DNA from: SP197 sp965242595
GTDB lineage: Bacteria > Pseudomonadota > Alphaproteobacteria > SP197
Assembly (NCBI GenBank): GCA_965242595.1
Contig: OZ251464.1
Coordinates: forward strand, 682,001 to 746,000
Length of the DNA: 64,000 nt
Direction of reading: 5' to 3'
This document shows positions 7,891 to 16,483 of this stretch, in pieces. The notes beneath the pieces are model-generated. The model saw only the letters and a list, made by a program, of their open reading frames with translations, was not told the DNA's origin and did not search any database. Numbering within the stretch: position 1 is the first letter of the stretch; every line of letters begins with the position of its first letter. The position numbers and the translations under genes were made by a program.

Positions 7891-10800
7891 TCGCCCCGCA
7901 TGTGACGCATTTGAGGCAGGTCCCGTTGCGGACCAGGGTGAGGTTTCCGCATTCTCCGCACGGATCGCCCTCGTAACCTTGCATGCGCGCCGCGCGCACC
8001 CGGCGGGCGCGTGGCGCGGCGCTGGCGGCGACCGCCGCCTCCGCGCCCAGGGCCGGATTCGGGCTGGCCCCGAGTGCGGCGCGCCTACCGGCCAGCTCGC
8101 CCACCCGCTCGCCGGTCCGTTCATCGGCCCGCTCGCTCAGGCCGCCTTCCAGCACCTGCAGAGGACGACCGCGCACATAGCCCTTGCTGGCGACATGGCG
8201 GATGAGCTTCTTGGCCACCTCGGCCATGTCGTTGTCTTCGCCAGCGAGCTCCTCGGCCGCATCGCCGCGCCCCACCGTGTCGGGCATCAGGTCGCCCGGT
8301 TCGACATGGGCGAGATCGCCGCGGTCGAGATAGCTGATGGCGAGTTCGCGGAAGATGTAGTCCAGGATCGAGGTGGACATCTTGATGGTGTCGTTGCCTT
8401 CCACCAGGCCGCTGGGTTCGAAGCGGGTGAAGGTGAAGGACTCCACGAACTCTTCCAGGGGCACCCCGTATTGCAGCCCGATGGAGACAGCGATGGCGAA
8501 ATTGTTCATCAGGCTGCGGAAGGCGGCGCCCTCCTTGTGCATATCGATGAAGATTTCGCCCAGGCTGCCATCGGCATATTCGCCGGTTTTCAGATAGACC
8601 TTGTGGCCGCCCACGATGGCCTTCTGGGTGTAGCCGCGCCGCCGGTTGGAAAGCCGCTTGCGCTCGGCCCAGACGCCGCGCTGGACGACCTCCTCGATCA
8701 TCCGGCTGGCCGCCTGCTTGACCTCCTCGGCGCGGCTTTCCTCCTCCTCCGCCACCTCGCCCTCCTCCTCCTCGTCGGCGACGGCCGCCGACAGCGGCTG
8801 CGAGAGCTTGGAGCCGTCGCGATAGAGCGCGTTGGCCTTCAGCCCCAGCTTCCACGACAGCTCATAGGCCTCGCGGCAGCTGGCGATGGCGGCGTCGCCG
8901 GGCATGTTGACGGTTTTAGAGACAGCGCCCGAGATGAAGGGCTGCGCCGCCGCCATCATGCGGATGTGGCTGGCGCTGGAAAGGCAGCGCCTGCCGACGC
9001 GGCCGCAGGGATTGGCGCAATCGAACACGGCCAGATGGCGCGGCGCCAGATGGGGCGCGCCTTCCAGCGTCATGGCCCCGCAGCACCAGGCGTTGGCAGC
9101 CTCGATATCGGCCCGGGAGAAGCCCAGCGCCGCCAGCATGTCGAAGGAGGGATCGCCCAGCGCCGCGCCGTCCAGGCCCAGCGTGCCGGTGCAGAACTCG
9201 GCGCCCAGGGTCCATGCGTTGAAGACGAAGCGGATGTCGAAGGCGCCGGGCAGCGCCTTTTCCACAGCCTGGAGCGCCTCATCGTGGAACCCGCGCTCTC
9301 TCAGCGCCTCGTGGCCGACCCCGGGCGCCCCTTTCAGGGTGGCGCGCCCGACCGCATAGGCGACCATCTCTTCGATCTGGGCGGGATCGTAGCCCAGGGT
9401 GGCCAGCGCCGTCGGCACGGTGCGGTTGATGATCTTGAAATAGCCGCCGCCGGCCAGCTTCTTGAACTTCACCAGGGCGAAATCGGGTTCGATGCCGGTG
9501 GTGTCGCAATCCATCACCAGGCCGATGGTGCCGGTGGGCGCGATCACCGTGGCCTGGGCGTTGCGATAGCCATGGGCCTCGCCCGCCCGCACCGCCTCGT
9601 CCCAGGCGGCGATGGCGGCCTTGCCCAGGGCCGCGTCGGGCAGGGCGTCATGGTCGATCGCCACCGGAGGCGTGGACAGGCCCTCATAGCCGCCCTTGCA
9701 GCCATCCGCCGCGCGGCGGTGATTCCTCATCACCCGCAGCATCGCCTCCCGGTTCTCGGCAAAGCGCGCGAACGGACCGAGCTCGCCGGCGATCTCGGCG
9801 CTGGTGGCATAGGCGGTGCCGGTCATGATGGCGGCGATGGCCCCACAGATGGCGCGGCCCTCATCGCTGTCATAGCCATGGCCCGACGCCATCAGCAGCC
9901 CGCCCAGATTGGCGAAGCCCAGGCCCAGGGTGCGGAATTGGTCCGAACGCCTGGCGATCTCCTCGGAGGGGAACTGCGCCATCGCCACCGAGATCTCGAG
10001 GGCCAGCGTCCACAGCCGCACCGCGTGACGGAACGCCGCGATGTCGAAGCGGCCGTCGTCGCTGCGGAACTTGCGCAGGTTGAGCGAGGCCAGATTGCAG
10101 GCGGTATCGTCCAGGAACATGTATTCCGAGCACGGATTCGAGGCGTCGATGCGCCCCGAGGCGGGGCAGGTGTGCCACTGGTTGATGGTGGTATCGAACT
10201 GGATGCCGGGATCGGCCGAGGCCCAGGCGGCATAGGCGATTCGGTCCCACAGTTCGCGGGCCTTCACGCTCTTGTGCACTTTGCCGTCGGTGCGCCGCGT
10301 CAGCTGCCAGTCGCCATCCTCCTCCACCGCCTTCAGAAAGGCGTCGGTGACGCGCACCGAATTGTTGGCGTTCTGGCCCGATACGGTGCGATAGGCCTCC
10401 GAATCCCAGTCGGTGTCGAAGGCCGGAAAGACGATGCCGGTGAAATCCTGGGCCGCAAGCTGCAGCACGCGCTGCACATAGGCTTCCGGCACCATGGCCC
10501 GGCGCGCCCGCGCCATCGCCCGCCGCAGGGCGCCGTTGCGGCGGGGGCAGAAACGCTCCTCGTCGGGGCCCGCGCCATCGTGGCAGGCGGCCATCACCTC
10601 GTTCAGATGCTTCTGGCACAGCCTGGAGCCGGCCACCAGCGCCGCGACCTTCTGTTCCTCCGTCGTCTTCCAGTCGATGAACTCCTCGATGTCGGGGTGG
10701 TCGATATCCACCACCACCATCTTGGCGGCGCGGCGCGTGGTGCCGCCCGATTTGATGGCCCCGGCCGCCCGGTCGCCGACCTTCAGAAAGCTCATCAGCC

Positions 10801-11533
10801 CCGACGACCGCCCGCCGCCCGAAAGCGGCTCGCCCGCGCCGCGCAGGCGGGAGAAGTTGGACCCGGTGCCAGAGCCGTATTTGAACAGCCGCGCCTCACG
10901 CACCCACAGGTCCATGATGCCGTTCTCGTTCACCAGATCGTCGGCGACGCCCTGGATGAAGCAGGCATGGGGCTGGGGACGCTCATAGGCGTTGGTGGAG
11001 CGCACGGTCCGCCCGCTTTCGCCATCGACGTGGAAATGGCCCTGGGCCGGCCCCGCCACGCCATAGGCCCAGTGGAGGCCGGTGTTGAACCATTGGGGCG
11101 AGTTGGGGGCGCCGATCTGGCAGGCCAGCATGTGGCGCATCTCGTCGAAGAAGGCCCGCGCCGAGGCCTCGCCGTCGAAATAGCCGCCCTTCCAGCCCCA
11201 ATAGGTCCAGGTGCCGGCCAGGCGGTCGAACAGCTGGCGGCTGTCGTCCTCTCCCCTCGTCCTGGCGCCCGCGCTCGCCTCGCAGCGCCACAGCCATGCC
11301 GGCACGCCGGCCTCCTCCACGGGCACGAGCTTTTCGGGCACCCCGGTCTTGCGGAAATACTTCTGGGCCACGATGTCGCAGGCCATCTGCGACCAGGAGG
11401 TGGGAACGGCGATATCCTCCTGGCGGAAGACCAGGGAGCCGTCCGGGTTGCGAATCTCGCTCCTCGCCTTGCGGAACGCGATACCGTCATAGGCATCGCC
11501 GCCCTCGGAGGTGAACAATCGCGCGATCCGCAT
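7874..11533 (-). CDS. nrdJ: Adenosylcobalamin-dependent (class II) ribonucleoside-diphosphate reductase
   Basis: A 1219-residue class II ribonucleotide reductase, making deoxyribonucleotides with a B12-derived radical rather than oxygen. Family segments include SPQWFNTGLHWAYG, KYGSGTGSNFSRLRG, ASNPCSEYMFLDDTACNL and VIAPTGTIGLVMDCDTTG. The C terminus is a four-cysteine ribbon (CGECGNLTLV then CLKCVTCG) of the kind used for reduction or metal binding. The ATG at 11533 follows an AGGGGGG ribosome binding site and starts the conserved MRIARLFT segment; the frame upstream to 11620 is not supported. An acidic Glu-rich linker lies near residues 935-970. Two NrdR-box-like sites lie upstream. I saw no obvious cobalamin riboswitch, but I could not fold the region. 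Confidence 0.96.
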   Translation of the reverse strand: MRIARLFTSEGGDAYDGIAFRKARSEIRNPDGSLVFRQEDIAVPTSWSQMACDIVAQKYFRKTGVPEKLVPVEEAGVPAWLWRCEASAGARTRGEDDSRQLFDRLAGTWTYWGWKGGYFDGEASARAFFDEMRHMLACQIGAPNSPQWFNTGLHWAYGVAGPAQGHFHVDGESGRTVRSTNAYERPQPHACFIQGVADDLVNENGIMDLWVREARLFKYGSGTGSNFSRLRGAGEPLSGGGRSSGLMSFLKVGDRAAGAIKSGGTTRRAAKMVVVDIDHPDIEEFIDWKTTEEQKVAALVAGSRLCQKHLNEVMAACHDGAGPDEERFCPRRNGALRRAMARARRAMVPEAYVQRVLQLAAQDFTGIVFPAFDTDWDSEAYRTVSGQNANNSVRVTDAFLKAVEEDGDWQLTRRTDGKVHKSVKARELWDRIAYAAWASADPGIQFDTTINQWHTCPASGRIDASNPCSEYMFLDDTACNLASLNLRKFRSDDGRFDIAAFRHAVRLWTLALEISVAMAQFPSEEIARRSDQFRTLGLGFANLGGLLMASGHGYDSDEGRAICGAIAAIMTGTAYATSAEIAGELGPFARFAENREAMLRVMRNHRRAADGCKGGYEGLSTPPVAIDHDALPDAALGKAAIAAWDEAVRAGEAHGYRNAQATVIAPTGTIGLVMDCDTTGIEPDFALVKFKKLAGGGYFKIINRTVPTALATLGYDPAQIEEMVAYAVGRATLKGAPGVGHEALRERGFHDEALQAVEKALPGAFDIRFVFNAWTLGAEFCTGTLGLDGAALGDPSFDMLAALGFSRADIEAANAWCCGAMTLEGAPHLAPRHLAVFDCANPCGRVGRRCLSSASHIRMMAAAQPFISGAVSKTVNMPGDAAIASCREAYELSWKLGLKANALYRDGSKLSQPLSAAVADEEEEGEVAEEEESRAEEVKQAASRMIEEVVQRGVWAERKRLSNRRRGYTQKAIVGGHKVYLKTGEYADGSLGEIFIDMHKEGAAFRSLMNNFAIAVSIGLQYGVPLEEFVESFTFTRFEPSGLVEGNDTIKMSTSILDYIFRELAISYLDRGDLAHVEPGDLMPDTVGRGDAAEELAGEDNDMAEVAKKLIRHVASKGYVRGRPLQVLEGGLSERADERTGERVGELAGRRAALGASPNPALGAEAAVAASAAPRARRVRAARMQGYEGDPCGECGNLTLVRNGTCLKCVTCGATSGCS

Positions 11534-11636
11534 GGCTTGCCCCCCTGGTCGGTCGGGTCGCCAGCCCCGACCGACATCGCGACGCCGCGCGCCAGAACAT
11601 GGGAGCGCAAACGACCACACCCCGCAGCAGGTGCCG

Positions 11637-11650
11637 ACAACATATCGTGG
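11637..11650 (-). promoter_or_regulatory. NrdR-box-like site, nrdJ-proximal
   Basis: Read on the nrdJ strand this is CCACGATATGTTGT, which matches the published NrdR consensus ACACwATATnTwGT at 12 of 14 positions by my count. It lies about 104 bases upstream of the nrdJ ATG. NrdR is the ATP/dATP-sensing repressor of bacterial nrd genes. Confidence 0.6.
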
Positions 11651-11687
11651 CTGTGGCCCCTCGCACCCTCTATGGGTTGCGGAGGGA

Positions 11688-11701
11688 ACAAGATATGGGG
11701 G
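11688..11701 (-). promoter_or_regulatory. NrdR-box-like site, nrdJ-distal
   Basis: Read on the nrdJ strand this is CCCCCATATCTTGT, matching the NrdR consensus at about 10 of 14 positions, with the same ATATnTTGT core as the proximal site. The two cores are 51 bp apart, close to five helical turns, which suits cooperative binding of paired boxes on one face. Confidence 0.5.
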
Positions 11702-11899
11702 GCGAGCGTGATGTCAACACCGGGTCGAGCGGGGTTGTCGAATTTTTAACCCGAACTCATCCCCAGCTGTCGCCCCCACCACCGCTCGCCCGCCCCCGGG
11801 GCTTAATCTGTGGACGGCGAGGGCCGAGCTCCGGCACTATGGGCGCCGGCCACCCCCCCGGCGGGCATCGCCGCGATGGGGCTGTCTTCGGTAGAGCGC

Positions 11900-12262
11900 A
11901 TGGCGACGATAGCGACCAGACTCTTCACCTGGCTTCGGGGCGAGGCCGTCGGCACGGATGCGTTCGGCAACCGCTACTTCCACGAGAAGGGGGTGCCGGA
12001 GGGCCGCTGGCGCCGCCGCTGGGTGCTCTACCGGGGCGAGGCCGAGGCCTCGCAGCTGCCGCCGGACTGGCATGCCTGGCTGCACCGCACCGTCGATCGC
12101 CCGCCCAGCCTCGCGCCGCTCCCCACTCAGCCCTGGGAGAAGGAACGCCGCCCCAACATGACCGGAACCGGGCAGGCCTGGCTGCCGCGCGGCCATCTGC
12201 TGGCAGGCGGCATGCGGGCCCCGGCCACCGGCGATTACGAGCCCTGGCGGCCCGGAGACTAA
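11900..12262 (+). CDS. NDUFA12-family complex I protein
   Basis: A 120-residue member of the NADH:ubiquinone oxidoreductase NDUFA12 (B17.2) family, an accessory or assembly protein of alphaproteobacterial and mitochondrial complex I. Recognisable segments are LFTWLRGEAVGTDAFGNRYF near the N terminus, RRWVLYRGEAEASQLPPDWH, WLHRTVDRPP, and the C-terminal ATGDYEPW. The ATG at 11900 gives the usual N terminus; in-frame ATGs at 11876 and 11810 would add Ala/Pro-rich sequence without family character. It is followed five bases later by mlaD, an arrangement common in Alphaproteobacteria, and probably leads the operon to 13465. Confidence 0.9.
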   Translation: MATIATRLFTWLRGEAVGTDAFGNRYFHEKGVPEGRWRRRWVLYRGEAEASQLPPDWHAWLHRTVDRPPSLAPLPTQPWEKERRPNMTGTGQAWLPRGHLLAGGMRAPATGDYEPWRPGD

Positions 12263-12267
12263 GGCCG

Positions 12268-12717
12268 ATGGGCGCGAAATCCCTCGAAACGCTGGTGGGC
12301 GCGGCCGTGCTGGCGGCGGCCGCATTCTTCCTCGTCTTCGCCTACGAAAAGGCGGATCTCGCCGCCGTGGCGGGCTATCGCGTCCATGCCGAGTTCCAGT
12401 CGGTGGGCGGGCTGAAGGTGGGCGACGATGTCCGCATCGCCGGCATCGGCATCGGCAGGGTCACCGCCATGGAGCTGGTGCCCGATTTCTACACCGCCCG
12501 GGTCACCATGAACATCCGCCCCGATATCGCCCTGGCCGAAGACACCCTGGTCGCGGTCGCCTCGGAGGGCCTGCTGGGCGGCAATTACGTCCAGCTGTCG
12601 CCCGGTGCCGGCGGCGATGCGGTGGGCGACGGGCACCTCTTCCTCTGGACCCAGGACGCGGTAAGCCTGATGGACGTCGTCTCGCGGGCGCTGTTCGGCG
12701 GCGTCACGGGCGAATGA
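12268..12717 (+). CDS. mlaD: Outer-membrane lipid asymmetry protein MlaD (MCE domain)
   Basis: A 149-residue MCE-domain protein, the periplasmic substrate-binding part of the Mla phospholipid transporter, anchored in the inner membrane by one N-terminal helix (LETLVGAAVLAAAAFFLVFA, about residues 6-25). The MCE domain shows FQSVGGLKVGDDVRIAGIG and VASEGLLGGNYVQLSPGAG. GGAG lies about nine bases before the ATG at 12268. The partner genes mlaEFBC are not in the window. Its last four bases overlap the next start as ATGA. Confidence 0.93.
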   Translation: MGAKSLETLVGAAVLAAAAFFLVFAYEKADLAAVAGYRVHAEFQSVGGLKVGDDVRIAGIGIGRVTAMELVPDFYTARVTMNIRPDIALAEDTLVAVASEGLLGGNYVQLSPGAGGDAVGDGHLFLWTQDAVSLMDVVSRALFGGVTGE

Positions 12718-12935
12718 CCGCCCGCCCGTCCTATCTGCCGGCGGTCTGGATAGGCCCCGACGGCCGCCCGGTCGCCTGCGTGGAAAAGCTGGAGGTGCTG
12801 CGCCAGAACCTGGCCGAACTGCGCGAGATGGCCCAGGAGGCCCTGGAAGACGCGGTCGTCATGGGCTGCGACGAGGCCCAGGCGCGCGAGGCGCTGGCGG
12901 CCCTGGTCGCCTCGCTGGACAAGCCCTTCGCGTGA
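12714..12935 (+). CDS. Small hypothetical protein downstream of mlaD
   Basis: A 73-residue acidic protein with no domain that I can name. It starts with an ATGA overlap on mlaD and ends with a GTGA overlap on the DUF2155 gene, so it is almost certainly translated as part of this operon. The N-terminal PSYLPAVWIGPDGRPVAC looks like a short beta element; the rest (LEVLRQNLAELREMAQEALE) should form a long amphipathic helix with coiled-coil character. No signal peptide is present, so a cytoplasmic location is likely. Confidence 0.75.
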   Translation: MTARPSYLPAVWIGPDGRPVACVEKLEVLRQNLAELREMAQEALEDAVVMGCDEAQAREALAALVASLDKPFA

Positions 12936-13465
12936 TCGCCCTTCGCATGATCGAAGTCGCGCCTCCGGGCGGTGCTCTGCGCCGCTGGCGCCAGCGCCTC
13001 GCTCCGTCCCGCCGCTGGGCGGCCATGTTCGCCCTCCTGCTGGCCCTGGCCGCGTCGCTTCCCCCGGCCGCGGCCCAGCAGACCTTCCGCGACCGCGCCT
13101 TCGCGCTGCTGGGCGGCATGGACAAGGTGACGGGCCGCATCTCCAGCTTCGCGCTTCCGGTCGATGTCACCGGCAGCTTCGGAACGCTGGAGGTGACGCC
13201 GCGCGCCTGCCGCCAGACGCCGCCCGACCAGGCCCCCGAAAGCGCCGCCTTTCTGCATGTGCGGGATTGGCGGGATGGCAGCGGCGCCACCGTGTTTTCG
13301 GGCTGGATGTTCGCATCGACGCCGGGCCTTTCGGCCCTGGAGCATCCCGTCTATGACATCTGGGTCGTCGCCTGCGCGAACCGGGCCCCGCATTCCGGCG
13401 CCGACGCCTTGAAATCCGCCCCGGATGCCTCGCCCGCCAGCGCCTCCGACAGCAGCGCCCGATAG
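12932..13465 (+). CDS. DUF2155-domain secreted protein
   Basis: A 177-residue protein with an N-terminal signal sequence (hydrophobic core AAMFALLLALAASLPPAAAQ, cut probably after the AQ near residue 49), then a DUF2155 domain. Domain hallmarks are FGTLEVTPRACRQTPP, FSGWMFASTPGLSALEHP and VYDIWVVAC, with the two cysteines probably paired. The function of DUF2155 is not known; these proteins are widespread in Alphaproteobacteria and often sit near complex I, mla or aat genes. The GTG at 12932 overlaps the previous stop; an ATG at 12947 is an alternative. The last 38 codons overlap the convergent aat gene and are outside the domain. Confidence 0.85.
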   Translation: MIALRMIEVAPPGGALRRWRQRLAPSRRWAAMFALLLALAASLPPAAAQQTFRDRAFALLGGMDKVTGRISSFALPVDVTGSFGTLEVTPRACRQTPPDQAPESAAFLHVRDWRDGSGATVFSGWMFASTPGLSALEHPVYDIWVVACANRAPHSGADALKSAPDASPASASDSSAR

Positions 13466-13971
13466 CTGGCGCGGGGCACCTCCACGGCGCCGAAGCGGCG
13501 CAGATGGGCGGTGACGAACTGGACATCCAGCAGGCGAAAGCCGCCGCGCCGCAGCCGCGCCACCAGATGCACCAGCGCCACCTTGCTGGCGTCGCGGGCG
13601 CGGGAGAACATGCTTTCGCCGAAAAAGGCCCCGCCCAGGCGGATGCCGTAGAGGCCGCCCGCCAGTGCGCCATCGGCCCAGCATTCGATGCTGTGGGCGT
13701 GGCCCGCCCGGTGCAGGCGGTTGCAGGCTCGCTCGATATCGCCGTTGATCCAGGTCGCCTCCCGCTCTTCGGCACAGGCGGCCACCACGGTGGAAAAGGC
13801 GCGATCGACGCTCACCTCGAAGGGCCGCCGCCGCAGGGTTTTGCGCAGGCTTGCGGGGATGTGGAAACCCTCCAGGGGAACGATCCCGCGCCAGGGCGGA
13901 TCGACCCAGACGACGCCCCGGGCATGGCGGTCTTCGGCCATGGGGAAGATGCCGGCCGCATAGGCCCGCAA
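13351..13971 (-). CDS. aat: Leucyl/phenylalanyl-tRNA--protein transferase
   Basis: Aat adds Leu or Phe to proteins with N-terminal Arg or Lys, marking them for ClpAP (N-degron pathway). Family segments are AYAAGIFPMAE, WVDPPWRGIVP, HSIECWADGALAGGLYGI and GESMFSRARDASKVALVHL. The start is awkward. The TTG at 13971 gives 206 residues but begins inside the conserved LSPQLLLRAYAAG segment, and no ATG or GTG lies in frame between it and the accC stop. A CTG at 14013-14011 overlaps the accC TGA, has GGAGGAGG just upstream, and would restore 14 residues. The 3' end overlaps the DUF2155 gene by 115 bases. It is probably co-transcribed behind accC. Confidence 0.88.
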   Translation of the reverse strand: MRAYAAGIFPMAEDRHARGVVWVDPPWRGIVPLEGFHIPASLRKTLRRRPFEVSVDRAFSTVVAACAEEREATWINGDIERACNRLHRAGHAHSIECWADGALAGGLYGIRLGGAFFGESMFSRARDASKVALVHLVARLRRGGFRLLDVQFVTAHLRRFGAVEVPRASYRALLSEALAGEASGADFKASAPECGARFAQATTQMS

Positions 13972-14009
13972 CAGCAGCTGCGGCGACAGCCCCTCGCCGC
14001 CGGCGGTCG

Positions 14010-15353
14010 TCAGGGCGCCTCCTCCAGCAGCCTTTCCAGCCAGGCGATGTCATAGTCGCCATTGGCGAAATCGTGGTTGGCGATCAGCGTCTGGTGCAGC
14101 GGAATGGTGGTCTCGATGCCGTCGATCACGAATTCTTCCAGGCTGCGCCGCAGCCGCATCATGCACTCGTTGCGGTTGCGCCCATGCACCACCAGCTTGG
14201 CGATCAGGCCGTCATAGACGGCCGGCACGTCGTAGCCGGCATAAAGCGCCGAATCGACCCGCACGCCCAGCCCGCCCGGCGCGTGATAGGTGCCGACGCG
14301 CCCGGGCGAGGGCGCGAAGCTGTGCGGATGCTCGGCGGTGATGCGGCATTCGATGGCATGGCCGGAAAAGCGGACATCCTCCTGCGCAAAGCTCAGCGGC
14401 GCGCCGGTCGCCAGCCGGATCTGCTCGCGCACCAGGTCGATGCCGGTGATCGTCTCGGTCACCGGATGCTCCACCTGCAAGCGGGTGTTCATCTCGATGA
14501 AATGGAAGGCGCCATCCTGATAGAGGAATTCCAGCGTGCCGATGCTGCTGTAGCCCAGCTTGCCCATGGCGGCGGCGGCCAGCGCGCCGATTCGGCCGCG
14601 CTCGTCGGCGTTCAGCGCCGGTGAGGGCGCCTCCTCCACCACCTTCTGGCGGCGGCGCTGAAGCGAGCAGTCGCGCTCGCCCAGATGCACCGCGTGGCCG
14701 TGGCCGTCGCCCGCCACCTGAATCTCGATATGGCGCGGGCGCTCCAGGAACTTCTCGACATAAAGGGTGCCGTCGCCGAAGGCCGCCTCCGCCTCGCGGC
14801 GGGTGCGCGCGAAGGCCTGCTCCAGCCCGTCGCTCTCGCGCACCAGGGCGATGCCGCGCCCGCCGCCGCCCGCCGCCGCCTTCAGCAGCACCGGCAGGCC
14901 GATGTCGCGGGCCACACCGGCCGCTTCGGCGGCGCTGGCCACGGCCCCGTCGGAACCCGGCACCACCGGCAGCCCCAGCTCGCGCGCCGCGCCCCGCCCG
15001 GCCCGCTTATCGCCCATCAGGCGGATATGACAGCTCTTCGGCCCGATGAAGGTCAGACCGTGTTCCTCCACGATCTCGGCGAAATGGGCGTTTTCGGAAA
15101 GAAAGCCATAGCCCGGATGAATCGCCTCGGCGCCCGAGATCTCGGCCGCCGCGACGATGGCGGGAATGTTGAGATAGCTGGCATGGGCCGGTGCCGGGCC
15201 GATGCAGACGCTCTCATCGGCCAGCCGCACATGCATGGCGTTGGCGTCGATCTCGGAATGCACCGCCACGGTGCGGATGCCCATCTCGCGGCAGGCGCGA
15301 TGGATGCGCAGCGCGATCTCGCCCCGGTTGGCGATCAGCACCTTGTCGAACAT
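14010..15353 (-). CDS. accC: Acetyl-CoA carboxylase, biotin carboxylase subunit
   Basis: The 447-residue biotin carboxylase carboxylates biotin on AccB using ATP and bicarbonate, the first step of fatty acid synthesis. Segments seen are FDKVLIANRGEIALRIHRAC, the MGDK ATP-binding lysine, the glycine-rich loop KAAAGGGGRGI, HIEIQVAGDGHG, GERDCSLQRRRQKVVEEAP and FIEMNTRLQVEHPVTE, which carries catalytic Glu and Arg residues. Length and ends are normal. Five bases separate it from accB upstream. Confidence 0.97.
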   Translation of the reverse strand: MFDKVLIANRGEIALRIHRACREMGIRTVAVHSEIDANAMHVRLADESVCIGPAPAHASYLNIPAIVAAAEISGAEAIHPGYGFLSENAHFAEIVEEHGLTFIGPKSCHIRLMGDKRAGRGAARELGLPVVPGSDGAVASAAEAAGVARDIGLPVLLKAAAGGGGRGIALVRESDGLEQAFARTRREAEAAFGDGTLYVEKFLERPRHIEIQVAGDGHGHAVHLGERDCSLQRRRQKVVEEAPSPALNADERGRIGALAAAAMGKLGYSSIGTLEFLYQDGAFHFIEMNTRLQVEHPVTETITGIDLVREQIRLATGAPLSFAQEDVRFSGHAIECRITAEHPHSFAPSPGRVGTYHAPGGLGVRVDSALYAGYDVPAVYDGLIAKLVVHGRNRNECMMRLRRSLEEFVIDGIETTIPLHQTLIANHDFANGDYDIAWLERLLEEAP

Positions 15354-15358
15354 GGCTG

Positions 15359-15808
15359 CTAGACGACCACGGCCAGCAACTGGCCATATTCCACCGGATC
15401 GCCATCCTCCACCGCCACCCGGGCGATGGTGCCGCCTTTCGGGGCGCGGATCGGGTTCATCACCTTCATGGCCTCGACGATCAGCAGCGTGTCGCCTTCG
15501 GCCACCTTGTCGCCCGCCTTGACGAAGGGGGCGGCGCCCGGCTCCGGCGCCCGGCAGGCGGTGCCGACCATGGGCGAAAGCACGGCGCCATCGCCCGGGC
15601 CGTCATGGTCCTCGCCCGCCGCCACGCTGTCCTCCCCGCCGGGCGCCGGCGCCGTTGCGCCGCCCGGCGGCGGGAGGGGCGGGCCGGCGGCGCGGGCGAC
15701 CCGCAGCTTGTGCCCGCCTTGCGCCAGTTCGATCTCCGTCAGGCCGGTCTCGTCCAGCAGCCGGGCCAGGGCGCGGATCGCGTCGGCATCGATGCCGAAG
15801 CCGCTCAT
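15359..15808 (-). CDS. accB: Acetyl-CoA carboxylase biotin carboxyl carrier protein
   Basis: A 149-residue BCCP. The C-terminal biotinyl domain has the standard biotinylation motif EAMKVMN, with the modified lysine at about residue 115, preceded by the thumb-like segment and AGDKVAEGDTLLIV. The N-terminal 40 residues form the usual helical region (IRALARLLDETGLTEIEL), joined by a Pro/Gly/Ala-rich flexible linker. Its ATG overlaps the aroQ stop as ATGA, and accC follows directly, giving the common aroQ-accB-accC order. Confidence 0.96.
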   Translation of the reverse strand: MSGFGIDADAIRALARLLDETGLTEIELAQGGHKLRVARAAGPPLPPPGGATAPAPGGEDSVAAGEDHDGPGDGAVLSPMVGTACRAPEPGAAPFVKAGDKVAEGDTLLIVEAMKVMNPIRAPKGGTIARVAVEDGDPVEYGQLLAVVV

Positions 15809-16254
15809 GCGGCGCGCCGCTCCAGCAGCCGGAAAAGCGCGTCCAGCGCCAGCACATAGCCGTGGCCGCCGAAGCCGCAGATCGAACCGCAGGCGGCGCG
15901 GCCCACATAGGAGTGCTGGCGAAAATCCTCGCGCCGGTGGAGGTTGGAGAGATGAACCTCCACCACCGGGCCGTCGAAGGCCGCCAGCGCGTCGAACAGG
16001 GCGATGGAGCTGTGAGTCAGCCCGCCGGCATTGACGATCAGCCCGGCCGCGCCGCCGCGCGCCTCGTGAACGGCGTCGATCAGCACCCCTTCATGGTTGC
16101 TCTGGCGGAAGTCCAGCTCCAGCCCCAGCGCCCGCGCCCGCTCCCGGCAGGCGGCCTCGATGTCGGCCAGGCTCTCGCGCCCGTAGATCTCCGGTTCCCG
16201 CGCGCCCAGCAGGTTCAGATTGGGGCCGTTCAGGACCAGGATTCTGGCAGCCAT
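15805..16254 (-). CDS. aroQ: Type II 3-dehydroquinate dehydratase
   Basis: A 149-residue dodecameric type II dehydroquinase of the shikimate pathway, converting 3-dehydroquinate to 3-dehydroshikimate. The active-site features are NGPNLNLLGAREPEIYG (catalytic Tyr24), the flexible-loop region before it, FRQSNHEG, NAGGLTHSSIALFDAL and VEVHLSN (catalytic His101). It leads the aroQ-accB-accC-aat transcript. The 229 bases upstream to the bepA-like stop hold no gene that I can see. Confidence 0.96.
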   Translation of the reverse strand: MAARILVLNGPNLNLLGAREPEIYGRESLADIEAACRERARALGLELDFRQSNHEGVLIDAVHEARGGAAGLIVNAGGLTHSSIALFDALAAFDGPVVEVHLSNLHRREDFRQHSYVGRAACGSICGFGGHGYVLALDALFRLLERRAA

Positions 16255-16483
16255 GGCGCGGATTCTCCCGGGGGCGGGCAGCGGGGCCGCGCCTCAGGTC
16301 AGGCTACAGCATGGCCTCCGCCACCGGCAAGCCGGCGTGCGGGTCGCGGTCAGGGGCGGCGCGGGCCTGGAGCGGTCCGGATCCGTGGCGCCTCCCACGG
16401 CGATGGGGCCCGGTTTCCGGTTGCGGCGCTCGCAACGCCAGGAGCTCCGTCTGCGCCCGCCAGACCGGGGCCTTCCCGCCGCC

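Noticed and set aside
7979..11749. Plus-strand open frame of 1256 codons opposite nrdJ
   Set aside because: It is the antisense shadow of nrdJ in very GC-rich DNA. The composition (Ala, Gly, Arg, His, Gln rich) has no domain signal, whereas the minus strand is a clear ribonucleotide reductase.
11534..11899. Cobalamin riboswitch upstream of nrdJ
   Set aside because: I could not find a convincing B12-box-like segment by eye. The NrdR-like boxes explain the region better; a covariance search would settle it.
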